DNA of 64,000 nucleotides. Source: Epiperipatus broadwayi. Its lineage: Eukaryota; Onychophora; Udeonychophora; Euonychophora; Peripatidae. A model generated the notes under the pieces. That model saw nothing but the letters and a program-made list of their open reading frames with translations, was not told the DNA's origin and searched no databases. The stretch covers positions 5,072,794 to 5,136,793 of the forward strand of contig JAQFVV010000063.1 in assembly GCA_028023455.1 (NCBI GenBank), read 5' to 3'. A program made the translations under genes and the position numbers. Positions 23,397-35,832 of this stretch are shown here, one piece after another. Within the stretch, counting starts at the first letter, position 1; each line of letters begins with the position of its first letter.

Positions 23397-24786
23397 ACGT
23401 TTATTTATATATGTTGCAAATATATTGGCATTTGGTAGAAGCTAAAAAATAAAAGTAAATTTAGATTTTTTTTTGACTAATTTTTTTTTAAAAAAATAAT
23501 GTACAATGAAAGTTAAATTATTCTTTCGTTTTTATTTTATTTTATGTAATTAGAAATAAAAGTTAGAATTGGAGAGAACAAAAGACACAAATTACCAATC
23601 TAGATAAGAGAAAGTAAAAATATTTCAACTAATTAAAGATGGCAGAATTATGCTAAAAAAATAGAGACTTTGTAACATAAATTTTATAAAGAATATATAA
23701 GATTATCAATGGATATTTGGACAAACAAAAGATATTTGCAGAAGTCGGAAAACTGGGCCTCTAGAGAGTATAAAAGGCAGAGATCAGTTTGAAGGACATC
23801 TTGATCGTTGGTTTCTCTAGTTGGTCTTGGATAACAATAATATATCCAAGATCACTCTACACTGAAGTAATTCAGCATGTCGGAGTGAACTGGAGCTTCT
23901 GAAAACATCGAGCCTGAAGATGTATACCAGAAAAGCTTTCATGACCAACTAGGAGAATGGACCACAAGATCAAATAATAACCAAAAGGCCAAGCTCATTC
24001 TACCCAAAAAACTATGCATAGTTACCTACTATTGAATTCACAAAACTTACTGGTAAGTGATACTTCATTACTCCTGATTGTGACCAAATTAAACGTTTTC
24101 AAACAATTTCTAAAAGTATGTTTAAACAATCCCGATAGAGACATTAATTTTCTTGTACAAGAGACATTCAATTTTTTTAAGGAAATTTCTAGGAGAAATT
24201 TAGATATGAACAGTAATTGTAAAATTGTTTTTTATTAATTGATTCACGTCTGAGTTGTGTTCTCTCTAAGTAATTTATTTCAAATATTTTTTTTAGTCTA
24301 TTAGAATAAAATTATTTCCAATACCAATTTTCATTTGTGCGTTATTAATAATAGTTATTATTTTTTATTATTAAATTTATTTTTAGTGTAATAAGATTTA
24401 AACGTAAGTTACCTTTGCCAATATGTTTCAATACGCCCAGGACTAATAATTGTGAAAACCATTAATTCTCATTACGGTAGAATTACCGCCCCTTAAAAAA
24501 ATATAATAAAAATCTTTTTATTTTTTTTTTGTTTTACAACTTGCAAGAGGTGCTGGCGACATATTTCAGCGGATTCTTAGGAATTCTGGCACCCATAGTA
24601 ACTAAAATTAAAAGTTGATTTTGTCAATAGCACAATTTGTAACAATTAATAGGCTGAAGTTGATCAGGAAATATAGCTATGTTTTTAGAATAGAAATATA
24701 ACTTTCTTCTTTTTTGACATAGCTTGATCAACTCACGCGCAGTTTATATTAGCGTGTAAAGGCCAAGTAATACGAAAAACATTACA
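23397..24786 (+). repeat. LTR D, inverted relative to A, B and C
   Basis: Plus-oriented LTR with a TATA box at 23769-23777 (TATAAAAGG) and end ATTACA at 24786. Its beginning lacks the first few bases (TGTAACA) seen in A and B. The region around 23830-24050 is the complement of 21500-21690. The 74-residue open frame at 24014 lies inside the LTR and is not supported as a gene. D and C form a large inverted repeat. Confidence 0.75.
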
Positions 24787-24787
24787 A

Positions 24788-24809
24788 TGGTGCCCCACAT
24801 TGGGCGCCA
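24788..24809. other. Shared, near-palindromic primer-binding-site region
   Basis: On the plus strand TGGTGCCCC follows LTR D after one base. On the minus strand TGGCGCCCA follows LTR B after one base. Both lie within the same 22 bases, so two 5'-LTR ends face each other across a single PBS-like segment. Confidence 0.65.
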
Positions 24810-24810
24810 T

Positions 24811-26184
24811 TGAAACGTTTTCCGTTTTGCTAGGCCTCTACATGCAAATATAAACTGCGCGTGAGTTGATCAAGCTATGTCAAAAAAGAAGAAAGTTGTA
24901 TTTCTATTCTAAAAACACAGCTATTTTTCCTGATCAACTTCAGCCTATTAATTGTTACGAATTGTGCTATTGACAAAATCAACTTTTAATTTTATTTCAT
25001 ATGGGCACCAGAATTCCTAAGAATCCACTGAAATATGTTGCCAGCACCTCTCGTAAGTTGTAAAACAAAAAAAAATAAAAAGATTTTTATTATATTTTTT
25101 TTTTAAGGGGCGGTAATTCTACCGTAATGAGAATTAATGATTTTTACGATTATTAGTCCTGGGCATATTGAAACATATTGGCAAAGATAACTTATGTTTA
25201 AATCTTATTACACTAAAAATAAATTTAATAATAAAAAATAATAACTATTATTAATAATGCACAAATGAGAATTGATATTAGAAATATTTTTAATTTTGAC
25301 AAACTAAAATACTTCATGTTAAGTAGCTAATTAATACCTTGGAGAGAACACATTTAATTCAGGTGGGAAATATCCAGAAAATATAAATATCAGTTAAAAT
25401 AAACAAAAAGTTCTTGGTTAAATAAGAGTCTCTCATATAGAAAAATTAAAGTCACTATCGGGATTCTTTTATACGTATATTTTTACGAGTAGTTTTAAAT
25501 AGTTAACTTTGTCACAATCAGGATAATTATTCTTACCGGTAAGTTTCATGAATTCAGTAGTAGATAACTATGCATAGTTTTTTGGTTATAATGAGCTTGG
25601 CCTTTTGGTTATTGCTTGATCTTGTGGTCCATTTCCCCAGTTGGTCACCAAGGCTTTTCCTGGTGTACATCCTTAGGTCCGATGTCTTCAGGAGCTCCGG
25701 TTCACTGCGACATGCCGAATTCCTTCAGCGAAGAGCGATCTTGGATATATTAATGTTATCCAAGACCAACTAGAGAAACAAAACGAACAAGATGTTCCTT
25801 CAACCGGATCCCTCCTTTTTATATCCAGTTTTCAGGACTTCTGCGCATGCTAGTACCATGCCTTTTTAATCTTATCCAGTCTTTATAAATTTTAAGTAAT
25901 AAAGTCTTTATTTTCTTCAAGTTTTCGGCCATCTTTAATTAAGTTGAGTATTTCTACTTTCAGCTTATCTTTTTTTACTTGCTTTTGGAATTCTTTTGTT
26001 CTCTCCAATTACTGTTATTACTAATCACATAAAAAAAAAATAAGAAGAATAATTCAACCCTCATTGTACGTTTTTTCTTTTTAAAAAAAAATTACTCAAC
26101 AAAATTTTAAATCCACTTTTATCTTTTAGTTTTTTTTTTTACCCAATGCCAATATATTTGTAATGTATAGAAATAAATGTTACA
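24811..26184 (-). repeat. LTR B (5' LTR of the minus-oriented element)
   Basis: 1374 bp, with plus-strand ends TGAAACG and TGTTACA. The minus-strand TATA box is at about 25815-25826. It is followed on the plus side by GTAT (26185-26188), identical to the bases preceding LTR A. Confidence 0.85.
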
Positions 26185-26188
26185 GTAT

Positions 26189-26737
26189 TATCATCAGTTT
26201 TATATATTTATTAAATTCGATGAAAACATGTAAATAAATTAAAATTATCGATATAATGAAACAATTCTATATATATGGCCTCGTTTATAGAAAAAAAAGT
26301 CCATTTAATGGAAAAAGAGATCAATAGATCATCTTTATTGAAATAAGAATATACATAATTCAGGCAATGCCATGGTTCAACAGGTAGTTGCCCTTCCATC
26401 AAACCCAAGAATATACTTTAATGGTATCTTTTAATCTAAGATTGTTGATATCTTATATGAAAACCAATTATGCACTCATTTCTGCATTATGGATAATCAT
26501 CTGACTAAAAAAACATTTATAACATTCTCTCATAACTTTAATAATATTTATATTATTATTTAATTCTAAATTAATTTTGTTACTAATATTACATATTACA
26601 AACAAAGCCACCAAAAACAGATTTCAGTTAGTTTCATTTTTGTTTTAATAAGTATATATTTGTACATTAGGTTTCGTAATTATATTAGATAAAAGCTACA
26701 CAATTGATGATATGTAGACATATTTTTAGCATATTCA
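26189..26737. other. AT-rich DNA, no gene recognised
   Basis: No recognisable continuation of the PLE endonuclease interrupted at 20720 was found here. The 65-residue minus-strand frame has no motif. Confidence 0.5.
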
Positions 26738-27983
<1,246 letters not shown>

Positions 27984-28193
27984 AGTTTCACTTGAAAAAC
28001 CCTTCACAGACAGGAAAATGAGATCCAATGATATTTCTCTCAAATCTACAGCCAATAATTGAACAATGCATATTTATTGATCCATTAAAATATACTACAA
28101 CTTCCCTTATTAAAATATTTAACTTTATCTTAGAATAAAACTTTCCTATGCTAGGCTTAGATTCTGATATGTACATGCACACACATACAAATA

Positions 28194-31100
28194 ATGGATA
28201 TTAAAATAGTTTTTAATGTTAGAGGGTTAAACTCCCCACAAAAAATGACCTCCTTGCTAAATGGTACAACATTGTTAAACCGCAGATAATGGGCATTATC
28301 AAAACAAAAATCTATAGTGGCTCACTAATCAACCCTACAGACAAGCTAAATTCCAAGGGCTATACAGCCTTTTCGAACACATCTGACCCTCCATCAGTGG
28401 GTACAGGCATTATCATTGATAAAGCCTGCCCATTTAGTTCTTTCAAAATCCTACATATTGATGCACACTTACTGATAATTACATTTACTCATAAAGCCAT
28501 TACCTTAAACATAGCAATTGTTTATATCCCCCCCCAGGTCCCACTATTATAAATACAATTATACAAACACTTAACTCCAGGTTCATAAATGCTATGTATC
28601 CTATGATTATTTTGGGAGATTTCAACATGACATATCAGACTTTCACCGGAAAATGGTTACATCAGCTGTCTTTTCCGATGATGAGTGGAAGAGGCTTTCT
28701 GCTGGAGAAGGCCATGTCATTTAACAATGGTAGACATTCATCACTTACAGATCTGGTTTTCTATTCGCCATTATTACATAACATGATATGCATTCAATTA
28801 AAAAATTCCCTCCTCTCTGATCATGCAGCTGTTTTAGTGTCACTGGAAATTAATTTTGATAATAGAACAACAATTAATACAGGAAGAACCATCAGAGTTC
28901 TACTACCATCATGCACACCAGAATATCTTTTTTCAGAAGTATACATATACCTTCACAAGTTGAAGAATATTACAATGGATCCAGTCCAAGCATGGTGTGC
29001 TTTTACTAATCTGCTTTCATTTAACATTGATCATCTTACCAGGACAACAACACCCCCAACAAAACTACTAAAGCTTATGGATGATACCTATAAAAAATTA
29101 TTGGCACTTCTCAATTAAATCTTGATTGTCCCTGTCTGATAGCTTTAAAGAGGACATATGAAGAGTTAACAAACCAGCTTAAAGAATATATCTCCATTAA
29201 AAAGAAAAGGTTATATTTAAATAAGCCACACATGTATACCAGAAACTTCATTAGATGGGCGCTAGGCCACCCCTCACAGGTTTGAGTCCCAACAGCTATT
29301 AAAGTTTAAACTGAAATTGTCTACGTATATTTTATGTTGGAGCGGCTTTACATATTGTATAGAAAAAAATTCCAGAGGGTCTCCTCACCAAGTCTAATGG
29401 CCTTTTCACAAGATAGGTCAGAAAATGAATTTAAAATTTCTTTAAAAGATTTCATTAAAAAATAGAAGCGATGCCAGATTCATGTCATCCTGGCATAGAT
29501 GGAATTCCCAAGTTTGTATACAAACATATTGATAAAATCAGTGCACAATATATGCTTAACCTAGTCTCCTACCTCACTAAAGACATCTATAAAATACAGG
29601 GCTTAAATCAAATTATGCTTGTGCCATTCATGAAAAAGAAACAATTAATCTCAAACATCACTAACCTACGCCCAATTTCAATGTGCTCCCTTGGCATAAA
29701 GATAATAGAATCAGTGATAAAAGATAAAATAGAGCCATTCATTTTGCCAAACCTATCAAAATGCAATTTGTCAAAAAAAATCCTCAACATGACTGGCAGC
29801 CTTTCTATTCAAGTCAACTATAGAAACTGTTAGAGATAATAAAAAATACAGTCCAATTGTTATTCAACAAGATATTGAAGCTGCTTTTGATTTTCATCAG
29901 TACTCTTCTTAAAACTCTGCAAAAATATTCAGTCCCCAATGCCTATCTAAACTTGCTTGTTAACTTATTTTAAACCATGAGATTTATGTTTCCCTAAATG
30001 GGAAAACTTCACCACCAATAGTGCCACATCAGTCCATTCCTCAGGGCTCACCTCTCAGTGCCTTATTGTTCACTGCCTATATCAACCCTCTTATAAAAAT
30101 AATAGAAAATGAATTTTCAGGAGTCTACATGCCTACCACCAATGACAACATCTCGTGTACCACATATATGGATGGTATAGCAATATTTCTATCATCCCAA
30201 AAACAAATTCCCAAACTTCTTAAGATACTTATCAATTTTTACAAAAGAATATAAGCTAACATTTAATATGGAGAAATCGTGTGCATGGCAAATCTTCACT
30301 GGTAATAGCATTACTAAAGTTTTCAAAGGTAGACCAAGTGCATTTCTTGGGTTCAACTTTTATTTATGTCATTCACCTATGAGATCGCTCATACAGAAAA
30401 ATTTGATAGAGAAAGTGGAAAAGACTGTCAATTCACTCTCCAAAGCCTACCTTTCTCTATATACAAAAATGGCTTTGCTTAACATGCTAGTGATTACAAA
30501 AATCTCTTATTTTACTCCAACAATCATTTATACCAAGGCATTTACGAATAAGATAGACTCCTTATGCAGGAAATTATTCTGGGGAAAAAAGATTATCTCA
30601 ATATCAGTAAAACGTCTAAGAAAACCCCTTTCACAAAATGGTCTTGGCCTTCACTCAATACATGTCTTCAAGATAAAAAAAACATTGAACATAATATCTA
30701 CATGTGCACAAAAATTCCCATATTTAGAAATTTCTGCCAAGATTATTCCTACAAATAGACCATCTCCTCTCCATGGATATCTGAACACACTACTTACACC
30801 ATTATTAACAATCCACATTCTTAACTTTAAACCACCACAAGCGAAATATAAATATTGGGAAGTTTATCAATGTCTACATCCAAATCAAGATGATATCCAC
30901 ACTCCACCTCATATTAATAATAAACAATTATGTCGCAAATTCAAACTATGGTCACTTGAACCAAAATATTTTGACTTTCTCCTAAAAATAAATCTGGACT
31001 TGCTACCTACACAACACTTTTTGAAATATCAAAGAAACTATAAAGATATAGATGATATATGTAATCTTTGCCATAGGAACTCGGAGACACAAAACCACCT

Positions 31101-31221
31101 TTTTTTCTCATGCTCAAGTCTAGAAAACGTTTGTGAAATTATTAGCACTTCACTCAAGGATAAAAAAATCAATATGAAAACCCTTTTGGACTCTTTTAAA
31201 AGGGTATCTTTGCTGAAATAA
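28194..31221 (+). pseudogene. L1/Tx1-like LINE ORF2 (APE, RT, C-terminal Cys/His)
   Basis: Domains are in order but across several frames. The APE endonuclease (28194-28880) begins MDIKIVFNVRGLNSP and has GTGIIIDKA, AIVYIPPQ, IILGDFNMT, SLTDLVFYSP and LLSDHAAV; the usual catalytic Glu of QETK reads K. RT blocks are DSCHPGIDGIPKFVYKHI (29474), LRPISMCSLGIKIIESVI, QDIEAAFDF, IPQGSPLSALLFTAYI (30036) and YMDGIAIFL (30165), where the catalytic YADD has become YMDG. Later come PSAFLGFNF, FWGKKIISIS and GLGLHSI (30640), then the tail LLPTQHFLKYQ with CNLCHRNSETQNHLFFSC (31060). The GLGL block and Cys/His tail suit L1/Tx1-type elements. Frameshifts and the lost catalytic Asp make it dead. Confidence 0.8.
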
Positions 31222-31721
31222 GAATCTGCAGATTTTTACTCTATGCCTTATGGTATACAAGGTGTAATTTCATATACAATTATAACCCCAGAAGACATCC
31301 AAACACATTCAGAAATAAGCTGCAAACCATACGTGAAAGAGACATAAAGATTACAGATCAATCTAAGTACATTGACACCTGGGATATACAAGAACTTATA
31401 TAAAAGCACTAACAAAAAAACTATATCTAACATGGATCCTTGTGCCAGTTCTGAAGTCAACTGACACAAATTAGACACATTCCTGCTTTAATTTAATTGA
31501 AGTATATCTAATTGAATATAATCGTATGATTGAGTGATCATCATTGACTTTGTTGAACTGTTTTTTTTTCTTAGATACTTCTAGTTTGATAACGCATACA
31601 GTCACTGATCAAATCATTGTACATATGCAGTTTTGCAAAATCAATTTATATATAAGAACTATGTTGTCAAATGTAACTTGTATAACCTTTTAGAATACTA
31701 ATAAAGTTTATCCTTTGAAGC
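31222..31721 (+). other. LINE 3' UTR
   Basis: After the ORF2 stop, 500 noncoding bases end with AATAAAG near 31699 (possible poly(A) signal) and CCTTTGAAGC. An (AAT)n array follows directly instead of poly(A). Confidence 0.6.

Positions 31722-31786
<65 letters not shown>
31722..31786 (+). repeat. (AAT)n microsatellite, 3' flank of the LINE
   Basis: About 21 units, the same motif and phase family as the array at 26738-26854. Confidence 0.95.
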
Positions 31787-32964
31787 CTTTTGTGATGATC
31801 CATCGTGTGTGCATATTGTACGTATAGTTATCGTTAAAAGTATTTAAAACATATTCGACATTTAATCACAAAATCCGGTGATCTGCCATAGAGTATGCGG
31901 GGACCCATCAAATTTGATAAAACAAAAGTGCGTGGTACTGACATTAATTTCTTTAAAAACATTTTTATATATATAAATAATCCAATACCCTTTATCCTTC
32001 ACATTTTGTTTTTGAAAGTCCCTGCCAACGTAGATATTACAAAGCAATATCTAAGAGGATTTTATTACAATGCGCACGCACACATACTCTTGTACGTATG
32101 TTTAATTTATTTCTCATAGTAATAAAAAAAGATGAACTTTTAATAATAAAATGAAAGATAAAAAATTTTAATTGAAAAAACAATTAAGTGGCCCAGCTTC
32201 TTTTTTTGAATAAATATAACATCACTTCCTCGCAAATTACTAGTTAACAAGCTATTTAATTTGATCTTAATCTAATTCAAATGGCTGATTTCCATTAAAT
32301 TAGTATCAGATAATAAAATCTGCAATGACAGAAAGAATTGCATCTCGTAAGTTATCATTAGGTCGTTATTTTCTTTACTCTTCAGATAATATATTGCTTT
32401 CAGAGATTATTTCATATTATTGATGAATCTTCCAGAATTATTTCGGATATGGAAAAGTTATGTCCTATAATTTGTTTAGTATTCATTTTATATTTTTGCG
32501 CAGATAGTCAAAATTTTCTTCCTTTGAAACCAACAAAATTTTTTTTTTCTCTTGAATGCAACATTCAAACTAAAGTTAATAATTTATAAATAATTTTTAT
32601 TTATTATATATTTTTACTCATACAGCAATATGCTAATTTAATATGTTTTACAAATATAATTGTGTGAACTTATGTAAAATATTTTGACTTTATTTTTTAG
32701 ATACAATCGCCCGATAATATAATTTTGTTTACTTTTCCCTTTAAATTTATAATTATTATTTTAATGAAGTTTTATTGTTGTAATAATCATATACAAAATG
32801 AATATGCAAGTAGACTTATTTGCATTTACTTAGTTTATCAGTATATTTTTACAAATAAAAAATATTAAGATGATTGAAATGATAACCTTTCTTGGTGTAG
32901 TTGGCGGCTAAGTGTAGTAGTTAGAAACTTACTTAGAATCAGAAATTCAAATTTATTTTTGTTA
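31787..32964. other. AT-rich DNA, no gene recognised
   Basis: Short open frames on both strands (for example 31895-32119) overlap each other and show no motifs. Confidence 0.5.
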
Positions 32965-33260
32965 TCATAGGGGATTTGAACCCAGACTTTCAAACTCCCA
33001 TCAGCTATCCAATCTATCTCATATAATTGATGCATATGACCACACACGTGTGAAAAAAAAAGATTCTCCAATATCCGTATTCATGTGTGGGAGATAACGA
33101 TCCGGACCAACTGATGAGTGCCGGTTCAGTATGAAATAGATATGTTGGAGATCATTCATTTTTTTCACATGGGTGTGGTTATGTGTATCGATTGTATAAG
33201 ATAGATTATATAGTGAAGGGAGCATGAAAATCTGGGTTTAAATTCCCTATAATTACATCG
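32965..33260. repeat. Palindromic hammerhead-bearing repeat
   Basis: The left arm starts GGGGATTTGAACCCAGACTT at 32969 and the right arm ends TCTGGGTTTAAATTCCC near 33248; these are inverted B-box-like segments. ACCACACACGTGTG (33037) mirrors CACATGGGTGTGGT (33167). One hammerhead-like core lies near the centre on the plus strand. The repeat is the cleanest two-armed example of the family. Confidence 0.75.
33099..33153 (+). ncRNA. Hammerhead-ribozyme-like motif
   Basis: GGACCAA, CTGATGA, a stem II of GTGCCG...CAGTAT (partly mismatched), GAAA, TAGATATG and TTGGAGATC. The invariant CTGATGA and GAAA are retained, and CCAA/TTGG can form helix I. The nucleotide before TTGG is G, which is not a normal cleavage-site base, so this copy may be inactive. 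Confidence 0.5.
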
Positions 33261-35060
33261 AACCTCCAGAGATATAAAGTATATCTGTCTTTAAATATTG
33301 TTTTGTTATTCTTTTTCTTTTTTTTTTCCAAAAACAAATTTGCTTTTGAAGTTATCATTATGTAATACATCTACTAAGTCTATTGAAAAAAATAGAAATA
33401 ATTAAAATTCCTTCTTGCCGAAAAATATACAGTATATTTATGTTTGTACTTTGTCATATTAAAATCTGCACATTTAATATGTGTATAATATTTTTCACAT
33501 TTTCAGTAAGATAATTAACATTTATCTCTATATAAATAAAATTATGATTGTTTGTGAATTGCAAATAATAATGTTGAAAAGATTTTTGACTGAATTTTTT
33601 TTCATCTGAAGCCAAAAACTTTAATACTGCTTCTTATGTCATTGTTTATTTTTCAAGAATTGACAATTATATAATATCTAAAAAATTTTAGTTCCAGTGT
33701 TAACTAAATAAAAACTGCATTGACAATTTATGCCATTATTTAATAAAATCAATAATAAGTATTTCATCATTTCTTAAAACTACATTTATGTTATATATAT
33801 ACATAATCAAATAACTGAACAAATTTTAAATGACACTAGCCAATTATATATAAGAAATTCTTACCAACTTTGATATCACACTAAATTGACAAACCAATCA
33901 ACTCCTTTAGGATGATCATTTTGTGGTTTATGATTTTATTCTTCAACTATTCTTCAACTAGATGCAGATTACCCTAATAGCATTCCATCATAATGCACAA
34001 AGCTCTTTATTTGTAAATATCAAACTTATGAACAAGTGGATTATATGCTATGAAATAATCATGATATGCTATTTAAAATTATAAAGCATTTAAATATAAT
34101 AGGAAGTAAACTTAAGTAATTAACCAGTCAGTTGCATCTTGCTGCTAACAGTATACTTTCAGTTCTATGCAGTTAAACCTAATTGGCTGCAGTCCTAAAT
34201 AAAGATATTTTTGTAGTTTTTAACTAAAAAGTATAAAATGGAAAATTCTTCTATTAAATATTTTCATGTAAGGTGTCCATTAAAAATGAAATTATATATA
34301 TTGACTTTAAATACATAATTACACGCACACAAATAATATAAACAACTGGCATATATATACTTTAATCAAAGTCTATAATACTTAATTACTTAATATAAAA
34401 TTTTGTATATTTATAATTATTATTAGAATATTAAGTACATATGACATGCTTTCTATATTTATTGCAAAACTGTCACTCTTTTAATTATTTTCAAAATCTC
34501 TGTAATTGTATTATTAATTAATGTAAATATTCAATATGTGTTCTCAGAAGAAAATAACACTAAAACCCTATCAATCAAAAATAAATATATACATATTGTA
34601 ATGGTCAGACCAGCATATTTCACAATTTTGCATTTTTTCTATTTATTCACTTATTTCTTTATATAAATTACATGGGTACCACCTACCTTTAAGAATCAGG
34701 AAATAAACAAATACATGTGTATTTGAAACACTATTTTAGTCAATATAATAAAGTAACCATTGCCCAGCCATTTGTAATGCCAGGCTAAATCATGGAGGAC
34801 ATAAGTTACTCCTGATGAATGCTGGTAGACCATGTAATCTTACATAAATAAAGTAACAAATGATGTAGTAATAGTTTATTTACAAGTGTACTTATTAATT
34901 GATGTACAATTTATTTTCTTTCATAAAACTAACAAATGATATAACAATAATTTATTTATTTTCTACTTCTTCTTTTCCTATGTATTGATTTCTCCTTTAA
35001 CATATTATACCATTTACATCTTTCTTAAACACTTTATCAATACTTTTATTTATATCAAAC
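33261..35060. other. AT-rich DNA, no gene recognised
   Basis: No gene or clear repeat was recognised. The 34598-34870 stretch is less AT-rich (TGTAATGGTCAGACCAGC onward) but unidentified. Confidence 0.5.
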
Positions 35061-35098
35061 TAACAGTTTCGACTGTTCTGCAGTCATCATCAGAGCTA
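35061..35098 (-). ncRNA. Hammerhead-like motif of a PLE terminal repeat
   Basis: The minus strand reads TAGCTCTGATGAT, GACTG, CAGAA, CAGTC, GAAACTGTTA. CTGATGA plus a 5-bp stem and GAAAC is the hammerhead core layout, with one extra T between CTGATGA and the stem. PLEs are known to carry hammerhead motifs in their terminal repeats. PLE endonuclease coding sequence lies 400 bp away on the opposite strand, so this terminus may belong to an inverted partner copy. Activity not shown. Confidence 0.5.
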
Positions 35099-35292
35099 CA
35101 GGATTCAAATATATAATTATACAATTAGTACACTTATCCACATATTCATATACATAATTCATATAATATAATTCTATGCAAGTATGAATTTGTGAATATA
35201 ACATTTCTTTGATTCACATGACTTCTAGTACTTAGTCATACATATGTTCTATATGGGATAGACATCAATGCTATCTTTATTATAATAATAAT

Positions 35293-35500
35293 AAGGAATG
35301 GTCTTTTTTAGATCCTATTTCTAAACATAAGCATTTATATAATGTTAATTATAAAAGGATGGTCATTTTGGTTCTAATTCTAACTGAATAAACCTTCTAT
35401 ACAATATTTATAAGGAGTGACCTTTTCTCCTAAAACTAATTTAATATAACTATAATTTATACAAGGATGACTTGTTCTGTGATTGACCCCTAATCATTAA
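35293..35500 (+). repeat. Diverged tandem repeat, unit about 60 bp, four copies
   Basis: Copies begin AAGGAATGGTC, AAGGATGGTC, AGGAGTGACC and AAGGATGACT. Each is followed by a TTTTN(G/A)NTCCTA-like block, AAC and an ATAATT(T)ATA segment. Confidence 0.55.
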
Positions 35501-35512
35501 ACTGATAGAAAT

Positions 35513-35832
35513 ATGTTCTCCCATATGGATACAAACATATGTAAACTATTAAGCACTGAACAAAGGAGCATTGGTTGTTATATAAATGAATACAAAAATC
35601 AAGACAAGAGAATGTTAGAAATGATGAGGTATCACCTTCAGTATTTTTTGATCATAATGTTACTTGTAATTATGGTTTTGATTTTGATTTTAATAAAGTT
35701 AAGATTTTGTGTATTGAAAGAAATAATAACAAACATAAAATTAAAGAAGCTATGTTAATAAAAAATAGAAAGCAACATTTGATAAATAGACAGGCTGCTA
35801 ATATAAAAATTAATGAATTGTGGGAAAATTGA
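35513..35832 (+). pseudogene. PLE GIY-YIG endonuclease, C-terminal remnant
   Basis: The recognisable frame from about 35647 reads FFDHNVTCNYGFDFDFNKVK, ILCIERNNNKHKIKEAMLIK, NRKQHLINRQAANIKINELW, EN, stop. The order FDFxxVKIL, IKEAxxIxxxxxHLINRQ..NIK...LW is shared with remnants at 52301-52546 (-) and 55200-55410 (+). It corresponds to the end of the PLE endonuclease. The N-terminal part (35513-35640) is frameshifted and degraded. Confidence 0.7.

Larger units (their letters stand above)
20725..26188 (-). mobile_element. LTR retrotransposon with inverted internal LTRs, no coding genes
   Basis: The outer LTRs at 20729-22110 and 24811-26184 are direct copies differing at scattered sites. They are flanked by GTAT at 20725-20728 and 26185-26188, consistent with a 4-bp target-site duplication of one insertion. 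Orientation is minus: on that strand each LTR starts TGTAAC, carries a TATA box (TATAAAAAGGAGG) and is followed by a TGGCGCCC primer-binding-site sequence. The 2.7-kb interior lacks recognisable gag, protease, RT or integrase. It contains a partial LTR (22857-23396, -) and a nearly complete inverted LTR (about 23397-24786, +). The element must be nonautonomous or rearranged. Superfamily is not assigned; the PBS type is common in Ty3/gypsy elements. Confidence 0.8.
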
